A stretch of 12,441 nucleotides of DNA, from the NCBI GenBank assembly GCA_023460615.1, contig JAEWPL010000021.1, positions 1-12,441 on the forward strand. The letters are read 5' to 3'. Below the pieces are notes generated by a model. It was given only the letters and a program-made list of their open reading frames with translations. It was not told where the DNA came from and made no database searches. The position numbers were made by a program, and so were the translations under genes. Shown in pieces: positions 7,688 to 12,441 of this stretch. Within the stretch, counting starts at the first letter, position 1; every line of letters begins with the position of its first letter. Source of the stretch: Pseudomonadota bacterium. GTDB taxonomy: Bacteria; Pseudomonadota; Gammaproteobacteria; Enterobacterales; Succinivibrionaceae.

Positions 7688-7723
7688 ATACAAAAAAGAT
7701 TTTATGAGTATTTAAAATGCTTT
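7687..7723 (-). promoter_or_regulatory. candidate AraC-type half-site pair upstream of the symporter gene
   Basis: Read on the minus strand, AAAGCATTTTAAATAC (7723-7708) is followed exactly 20 bp later by AAAATCTTTTTTGTATC (7703-7687). Both fit AAA-x3-TTTT-x3-TA. The proximal copy shares TCTTTTTT, TATC and flanking bases, 17 of 21 positions, with the copy facing lacZ at 7870-7890. Confidence 0.45.
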
Positions 7724-7870
7724 ATTGCTTCTTATACATTTTATGATTCCTTTAAATTATAGTAATTATGCTTAATTATCAAATAGATAGTGCTTGTAAT
7801 CAAGAATTTTGAAGAAGAATGAAATGTAAAAAATGTGACATTAGTTGAAGAAAAATAGTCAAATAGTGAT
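7724..7870. other. central AT-rich part of the lac divergent intergenic region
   Basis: No gene is visible. It holds three AATTAT repeats (7755, 7764 and 7774), a TGTGA at 7834-7838 that could be one half of a CRP site (the partner half TTGAA is poor), and AAATAGT twice (7853-7859 and 7861-7867). It separates the two outward-facing promoters and their half-site pairs. Confidence 0.3.
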
Positions 7871-7907
7871 TAAGTCTTTTTTATATCTAAAAAGTCTTTT
7901 GCATAAA
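7871..7907 (+). promoter_or_regulatory. candidate AraC-type half-site pair upstream of lacZ
   Basis: TAAGTCTTTTTTATATC (7871-7887) and AAAGTCTTTTGCATAAA (7891-7907) share AAGTCTTTT at an exact 20-bp step. Two direct half-sites about two helical turns apart, the nearer one touching the -35, is the usual arrangement for AraC/XylS activators. The mirror arrangement stands before the divergent symporter gene. Confidence 0.5.
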
Positions 7908-7934
7908 AGAAAGAATTTTCTAATCGTCTATCAT
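7906..7934 (+). promoter_or_regulatory. lacZ promoter, activator-dependent type
   Basis: TATCAT (7929-7934) is a 5/6 match to the -10 box. The -35 position at 17-base spacing (7906-7911) reads AAAGAA, which is poor, and the proximal half-site at 7891-7907 overlaps it by two bases. A start near 7941 would give a 31-base leader ending in AGGAA eight bases before the ATG at 7972. Confidence 0.4.
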
Positions 7935-7971
7935 AAGCGTAGATAGAAATTCTTTTATAGGAAACGAAGAC

Positions 7972-10900
7972 ATGATTAAAGAATTCAAGCTTGAGATCTT
8001 AGAAGATCCTAAAGTATTTATGCAAAATCGCTTAAAGGCTCACTCAAATCACAAGTATTTTGCAAATCACAAGGAAGCTTTAGAAAATCAAAGCTCCTTT
8101 AGACAATTATTAAATGGCACTTGGCGTTTTAAGTTTGATACTTGCGTTGAAGAAGCTGTTGCTCGCAAGTTCTATACAAAGGATTTTGATTATACAGCCT
8201 TTGACTTTATTCAAGTCCCAGGTCACTTTGAATTACAAGGTTATGGTAAACCTCATTATACTAATGTTTCCTATCCTTGGGATGGCTTTGAAATTGTAAA
8301 GCCTGGTCAAATTGCTAAACATAGCAATGTAGTAGGCTCTTATCTTAGAACCTTTAGTGTACCTAAAAATTTTTCAAACACCTTTATTTGTTTTGATGGT
8401 GTGGATAGTGCCTTTGCATTGTGGCTAAACGGTCATTATGTAGGTTACAGCACTGATAGCTGCTCAAAGGCTCACTTTGATTTAACTCCTTTTGTTAAAG
8501 CAGGTGAGAACAGACTTTGTGTTCAAGTATTTAAGTATTCTTCAGGCTCATTACTTGAAGATCAGGATTTCTTTAGATTCTCAGGTATCTTTAGAGATGT
8601 ATATTTATATACTAAGCCATCCATCCATCTTGAAGATCTCTTTGTCAAAACTACTTTAAAAGACAATTACAAAAAAGCTTTAATTAAGCTTGAAACCGAG
8701 TATTCAATCCTTAATGGTAGCGTCAATGTCACCCTCAAAGACACAGATGGTAAAGTAGTGTTTAATACTACCAAAGCTTTAAAGGACTCCATTGAATTTG
8801 AGCTTACTGACATTCATTTGTGGTCAGCAGAAAAGCCTTATCTTTATGGTCTAGAGCTTGAAATCATGGATGATAAAGAGAACTTATGTGAGGTCGTAAC
8901 TCAAAAAATTGGCTTACGTGAGTTTAAACTAATTAACAAGATCATGTGCCTAAACGGTAAAAGAATAGTCTTCAACGGTGTAAATCGTCATGAATTCTTC
9001 CCAAACACAGGTCGTGTACTACCAAATAAGGAAGCTTTAGTAAAAGATCTTTTAATCATGAAAGATCTTAACATCAACGCCATTAGAACCTGTCATTATC
9101 CAAATAATGAACTTATTTATGATTTATGCGATGAGTTAGGTTTTTATGTCATTGATGAAACTAATTTAGAAACTCATGGCACTTGGCAGCAAAACGGCGT
9201 GGATTTAAAAGATTCAAAAGACATCTTACCTCACAATGATGAGCGTTATCTTGATGCGGTACTTGCTCGTGGTCAAGCTATGCTTGAGCGTGATAAGAAC
9301 CATCCTTGTGTAATTATTTATTCTTGTGGTAATGAGTCTTTTGGTGGTAGCGTAATTTATGCTTTATCTCAATTCTTTAGACAGCGCGACAACTCAAGAT
9401 TAGTCCACTATGAAGGTTTATTCCATGACAGAAGTTTTAATGATACCTCTGATATGGAAAGTCAGATGTATACCTCTGTTGAGAATATTAAAAAGTTTTT
9501 AGAAAAGGACAGCAATAAGCCATTTATTTGCTGTGAATATTCTCATGCTATGGGAAACTCCAACGGAGGTTTAAAACTTTATACTGAACTTACTCGTACA
9601 GAGCCTCTATACCAAGGTGGTTTTATTTGGGACTTTGTAGATCAAGCTTTATACACAAAGTTAGACGATGGCACTGTAGCACTACAATATGGTGGTGATT
9701 TTGATGATAGACCAAATGATGGCAACTTCAGTGGTAACGGCATTGTCTTTGCAGATAGAAGTTTGACTCCTAAAGCACATGAAGTTAGAGCTTGCTATCA
9801 GCCTTTTGAAATTTCCATTAAAGATAGAGAAGTTTTGATTACCAATTTAAATCTATTTACTAATTTAAATGAGTACAAGCTTATTTATAAGGTAAGTGTG
9901 GATGGGGTAATTACAAAAGAATTTTGTGAAAATCCTCTAGAGCTTAAAGCAGGTGACTCAAAGAACTTTAAGATATCAAGTGAAGTATTAGACTACTTAG
10001 ACAGTCTAAATCTAAACTGTAATGAAATCTCCCTTATGGTAGAGATCGAAAAGACTCAAACAACTGCCTATGGTACCTACAAGCAAGTAGCAAATGCTCA
10101 AAAAGTATTTGGTAACTATCAAGTTAAATTGCCAAATCACAAAGTTGTAAGAGTAGTTGATGGTCTTAACAACATTGGCATCATAGCTGAGGATTGCTCA
10201 TATTTAATCTCTAAACCTACAGGCTTTATCTCTTCAATTAAAACTTACGGCAAGGAAGTTTTAAAGAATAATATGTATCTAAACTTCTTTAGAGCTTTAA
10301 TTGACAATGATAGAGGTAATAAGGCTGGTTGTAGATTAGGCGCTTGGCATACCGCCTCATTATATAGCTATTGTACAAGTTGTAAGTTAGAGAAAGAACA
10401 TGGCAACTATGTTATAAAGACTACTCATATATTAGGTGGTACAAAATCAGCTTTGGTTACTATCGATTATGAGCTAACTAATACCGGCGCTTTAGCAATT
10501 AGCTTAGATTACAAGAAGTCTGATGAATTACCTGAGTATATGGTGGATTTTAGTTTTATGCTACCAACTAAGAAAGAGTATCAAAACTTAGAGTTCTATG
10601 CTAAAGGTTTGACTGATAACTATGTTGACCGTGACTCAGGATTAAATGATCTTGTTTATCATAGCGATGTTGCAAGTCAGATGGTGTCTTATCTAAAACC
10701 TCAAGAATGTGGTAATCATCAAGCTTGTCGCTATGTAAAACTTGTAGATAGCAATGGCCATGGTATTTGTGTGGCAAAATCAGAGGAGAACTTTAATTTC
10801 TCAGCATTACCATACAATGTAGAGCAACTTTTAACAGCTTTGCACTCTTATGAGTTACCAAAGTCTTACTGTAGCTACCTTAAGATCTCACAAGATCAGT

Positions 10901-11001
10901 TAGGTGTTGGTGGTGATGATAGCTGGGGTGCCGATGTATTACCTCAATATCGAAAACTAAATCAGGATTGTAGCTTGAAGGTGGTATTAACCACTATCTA
11001 G
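7972..11001 (+). CDS. lacZ: beta-galactosidase, GH2 LacZ type
   Basis: A 1009-residue cytoplasmic glycoside hydrolase family 2 enzyme (E. coli LacZ has 1023) that should hydrolyse lactose to galactose and glucose. All five LacZ domains appear: an N-terminal sugar-binding jelly roll (about 40-215), an Ig-like domain (about 217-310), the TIM barrel (about 315-610), a second beta-sandwich (about 615-720) and the C-terminal small-chain domain (about 735-1005). Key motifs: NRHEFFPNTGR from Asn338, DETNLETHG from Asp395, YSCGNES with acid/base Glu455, ICCEYSHAMGNS with nucleophile Glu522, and LGVGGDDSWGADVLPQYR with Trp985, matching E. coli Glu461, Glu537 and Trp999. No catalytic residue is missing. 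The ATG is preceded by AGGAA at 7959-7963. It is divergent from the symporter and convergent with the AraC-type gene, so all three probably form one lactose regulon. EbgA is the main alternative, but length and C-terminal domain favour LacZ. Confidence 0.95.
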   Translation: MIKEFKLEILEDPKVFMQNRLKAHSNHKYFANHKEALENQSSFRQLLNGTWRFKFDTCVEEAVARKFYTKDFDYTAFDFIQVPGHFELQGYGKPHYTNVSYPWDGFEIVKPGQIAKHSNVVGSYLRTFSVPKNFSNTFICFDGVDSAFALWLNGHYVGYSTDSCSKAHFDLTPFVKAGENRLCVQVFKYSSGSLLEDQDFFRFSGIFRDVYLYTKPSIHLEDLFVKTTLKDNYKKALIKLETEYSILNGSVNVTLKDTDGKVVFNTTKALKDSIEFELTDIHLWSAEKPYLYGLELEIMDDKENLCEVVTQKIGLREFKLINKIMCLNGKRIVFNGVNRHEFFPNTGRVLPNKEALVKDLLIMKDLNINAIRTCHYPNNELIYDLCDELGFYVIDETNLETHGTWQQNGVDLKDSKDILPHNDERYLDAVLARGQAMLERDKNHPCVIIYSCGNESFGGSVIYALSQFFRQRDNSRLVHYEGLFHDRSFNDTSDMESQMYTSVENIKKFLEKDSNKPFICCEYSHAMGNSNGGLKLYTELTRTEPLYQGGFIWDFVDQALYTKLDDGTVALQYGGDFDDRPNDGNFSGNGIVFADRSLTPKAHEVRACYQPFEISIKDREVLITNLNLFTNLNEYKLIYKVSVDGVITKEFCENPLELKAGDSKNFKISSEVLDYLDSLNLNCNEISLMVEIEKTQTTAYGTYKQVANAQKVFGNYQVKLPNHKVVRVVDGLNNIGIIAEDCSYLISKPTGFISSIKTYGKEVLKNNMYLNFFRALIDNDRGNKAGCRLGAWHTASLYSYCTSCKLEKEHGNYVIKTTHILGGTKSALVTIDYELTNTGALAISLDYKKSDELPEYMVDFSFMLPTKKEYQNLEFYAKGLTDNYVDRDSGLNDLVYHSDVASQMVSYLKPQECGNHQACRYVKLVDSNGHGICVAKSEENFNFSALPYNVEQLLTALHSYELPKSYCSYLKISQDQLGVGGDDSWGADVLPQYRKLNQDCSLKVVLTTI

Positions 11002-11026
11002 TTAAAATTTCCATATGACAGCAATT

Positions 11027-11050
11027 AAAAGCAGGCTTTGCCTGCTTTTT
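11027..11050. terminator. bidirectional Rho-independent terminator between lacZ and the araC-type gene
   Basis: AAAAGCAGGC, loop TTT, GCCTGCTTTTT: a 9-10 bp GC-containing stem flanked by A on one side and T on the other, so it works in both directions. It starts 25 bases after the lacZ stop and directly abuts the stop codon (11051-11053) of the convergent regulator gene. Confidence 0.9.
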
Positions 11051-12196
11051 CTACAAATTAGTCTTTGAAAAATATTTGTTTTTGTACTCTAAAGGACTTA
11101 CTTTAGTAAATGCTTTAAAACACCTTGCAAAATGAGAGGTGGAGGAAAAATGAAGAGTTGCTGCTAAATCACTAATAGTATGGTTCGTGCTTACTAAGAG
11201 CTCACAGGCTGTATCAATTCTTCTTTTTCTTAGGTATTCCATTATTGACATACCTATGTCTTTTTTAAAGAGTCTTTGAATATAGTCCTTGTTTTTGCCG
11301 GTACATTCAATTAAGTCTTCTAAATTTACTTTCCTTAAGATGGAGTGTTCAATTTCTTCTAATACCTTATTTACTAAAGCATGATGAGATTGCAGATGAG
11401 TTTTGATGTTCTCATTTACAAGCTTGGTAAACCCAGCTGTACATTGTTCTCTTACTTTTTTAGCATCTTCAACGGTCTTACATAATTCTGCTGCAAGGAT
11501 AAAGTAATCAGCTAAGGTATAGGCTGCTTCCACTCTTACATTTGCTTTAATGGCAGCTCTAGCACAGACTGTAGCATTAACAACTACAGAGTTTTTTGCC
11601 TGTCTTAATGGCGTAAAGCCCATCATACCTTCTTTGCCATGCATAGGTGCACGTAAAGCTCGTAGCGCTTTATCAACATCTCCTGTGCCAATGGCTTCTA
11701 CAAGCTTGTACTCGTAAGCATAGGTATTATGAGGCTCTTGAGAACCTACTAAATCAAGCTTTTGGATCTGCTGTCTATAGTTTTTATCAAGATCTTTTAA
11801 AAAGTCGTTCAGATCTTGATTGTCGATAGGAAGATTGTTGTCATTAGTTAAAGATTTGCTAACAAAGTTGTAAGTTTTAAGTAAGGAGTTTACCGCGTTT
11901 ATAATTACGTTTATCTCGCTATTCTTTTCAAGCTTTGAAAAATCAATTGGACCTACAAGCAAATAGTCGCCATTGTGAAAGAATAAGCCTGCATAGTTTT
12001 GACTTTTAGACAATACAATTAAGTTGTCTTTTTGATATAAGGCATCTAACACCCACTCTCGAAATCCTTTGTCTGTGTAAAAAGGATTGTTTACTGTTGC
12101 GGTGGTGCTTGAATAGAGAAAGTTTCTTTCAAAATTTAAAAGATGCACAGGTCCTGCTATTTTCTCAAGCTCTTTTATAAGCGCTATATTATCCAC
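11051..12196 (-). CDS. AraC/XylS-family transcriptional regulator, probable activator of the lac divergon
   Basis: A 381-residue DNA-binding regulator. Residues about 289-376 contain the double helix-turn-helix: NLEDLIECTGKNKDYIQRLF and ISDLAATLHFSSTSHFARCF, ending in the AraC signature VSPLEYKNKY. The N-terminal part lacks an obvious AraC cupin. Residues 60-85 (GLFFHNGDYLLVGP) look like a small sensor fold, and 160-240 hold a conserved helical block (GDVDKAL, FTPLRQAKNSVVVNATVCAR, AAYTLADYF) known from AraC regulators common in Firmicutes, including those named for YSIRK surface-antigen control. The effector is unknown; a galactoside is plausible from context. The start is GTG at 12196: an in-frame TAG lies nine bases upstream and no nearby internal ATG fits. 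The ribosome site is weak (GGAT about ten bases upstream). It converges on lacZ and is the only regulator near the 20-bp-spaced half-sites. Confidence 0.9.
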   Translation of the reverse strand: MDNIALIKELEKIAGPVHLLNFERNFLYSSTTATVNNPFYTDKGFREWVLDALYQKDNLIVLSKSQNYAGLFFHNGDYLLVGPIDFSKLEKNSEINVIINAVNSLLKTYNFVSKSLTNDNNLPIDNQDLNDFLKDLDKNYRQQIQKLDLVGSQEPHNTYAYEYKLVEAIGTGDVDKALRALRAPMHGKEGMMGFTPLRQAKNSVVVNATVCARAAIKANVRVEAAYTLADYFILAAELCKTVEDAKKVREQCTAGFTKLVNENIKTHLQSHHALVNKVLEEIEHSILRKVNLEDLIECTGKNKDYIQRLFKKDIGMSIMEYLRKRRIDTACELLVSTNHTISDLAATLHFSSTSHFARCFKAFTKVSPLEYKNKYFSKTNL

Positions 12197-12209
12197 GTTA
12201 TTCTAGATC

Positions 12210-12258
12210 CATAAAAAGTTTATAAGCCTACAGTGAAGTAGGCTTACTCACCCTTTTA
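12210..12258 (-). mobile_element. hairpin after tnpB: possible IS605-type right end, omega-RNA scaffold or terminator
   Basis: On the minus strand AAGCCTAC, a 6-base loop and GTAGGCTT (12245-12238 with 12231-12224) follow 13 bases after the tnpB stop, then ATAAACTTTTTAT. In IS200/IS605 elements a subterminal hairpin marks the right end and forms part of the RNA that guides TnpB. The T-run starts a few bases past the stem, so it could also be a plain terminator. The exact element boundary cannot be fixed from one end. Confidence 0.4.
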
Positions 12259-12441
12259 CTAAATTCGCGCTTCATAAGCCATCGCTTTTACTTGATTTAT
12301 TGCTAAATCTTCGCTCAAACGATGGGGATCCACGCGCATAAATTCGGCGGTAACTCCACCTATCAAAGTCTGTTTCATCTTTTCTTTTAAGTTGATAGCT
12401 GCATTGATGTCTCTGTCTATGGTAAAGCCACAACTTGGACA
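12259..12441 (-). CDS. tnpB: TnpB, RNA-guided nuclease of IS200/IS605-type element, C-terminal end
   Basis: The last 60 codons of a gene entering from the right edge. The visible start CPSCGFTIDRDINAAINL is the second Cys pair of the TnpB zinc ribbon followed by the RuvC-III motif, with the catalytic Asp (codon at 12411-12409) in DRDINAA. A tail of about 40 residues follows to the TAG at 12261-12259. TnpB proteins are RNA-guided DNA endonucleases, ancestors of Cas12, that help IS200/IS605 elements persist after transposition. Whether the rest of the gene is intact, and whether a tnpA accompanies it, cannot be seen. Cas12-like or stand-alone TnpB relatives share this motif. The visible part has no frameshift or stop. 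Confidence 0.85.
   Translation of the reverse strand, partial: CPSCGFTIDRDINAAINLKEKMKQTLIGGVTAEFMRVDPHRLSEDLAINQVKAMAYEARI

Noticed and set aside
7834..7849. CRP binding site in the lac intergenic region
   Set aside because: Only the TGTGA half matches; the second half TTGAA agrees with TCACA at two of five positions, so it is not listed as a separate site.
7910..7955. Inverted repeat AAAGAATTT/AAATTCTTT upstream of lacZ as a leader hairpin or riboswitch
   Set aside because: It has a bulge and competing pairings, is almost all A/T, and with the predicted start near 7941 most of its left arm would not be transcribed.

Overview
The window (about 12.4 kb, AT-rich) comes from a bacterial chromosome. 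The YidE-like and MelB-like proteins both read like divergent relatives of enterobacterial ones, so a low-GC gammaproteobacterium such as a gut Succinivibrionaceae-type organism is my best guess. This is an inference from remembered sequence similarity and is not secure. No rRNA, tRNA or CRISPR array was seen.

Layout from left to right. (1) 1-601, minus strand: 5' part of a YidE/AspT-family membrane transporter gene that runs off the left edge. (2) 720-5486, minus strand: an apparent two-gene unit. The upstream gene (4047-5486) encodes a Schlafen/AlbA_2 plus RecG-C-like protein with a C-terminal winged helix. The downstream gene (720-3971) encodes a 1083-residue protein that I could place only by a TerB_C-like C-terminus and a degenerate TerB-like segment near the N-terminus. 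A perfect -10 box and a phased array of six ACTTCAA-type boxes (5515-5625) sit in front of the unit, and a strong hairpin terminator (633-669) closes it. (3) 5715-11050: a galactoside-utilisation divergon. A MelB-type sugar:cation symporter with a C-terminal fructose-type PTS IIA domain (5779-7629, minus) diverges from lacZ beta-galactosidase (7972-11001, plus). The 342-bp gap between them carries a matching pair of 20-bp-spaced half-sites next to each promoter, the pattern expected for an AraC-type activator. (4) 11051-12196, minus: an AraC-family regulator convergent with lacZ, sharing a bidirectional terminator with it. It is the obvious candidate for binding those half-sites. (5) 12259-12441, minus: the C-terminal end of an IS200/IS605-type TnpB, followed by a hairpin that may be the element's right end or omega-RNA scaffold, just upstream of the araC-type gene.

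How it works together (inference): the symporter imports lactose or a related beta-galactoside, LacZ hydrolyses it, the IIA domain lets PTS phosphorylation state tune uptake, and the AraC-type protein co-activates both promoters. The AlbA_2/TerB_C pair looks like a separately regulated accessory cassette. Hand-counted sample lines give about 33% GC there (98/300) against about 38% in the lac block (136/360). Together with the operator array it is the most promising candidate here for an undescribed system, possibly stress response or phage defence.
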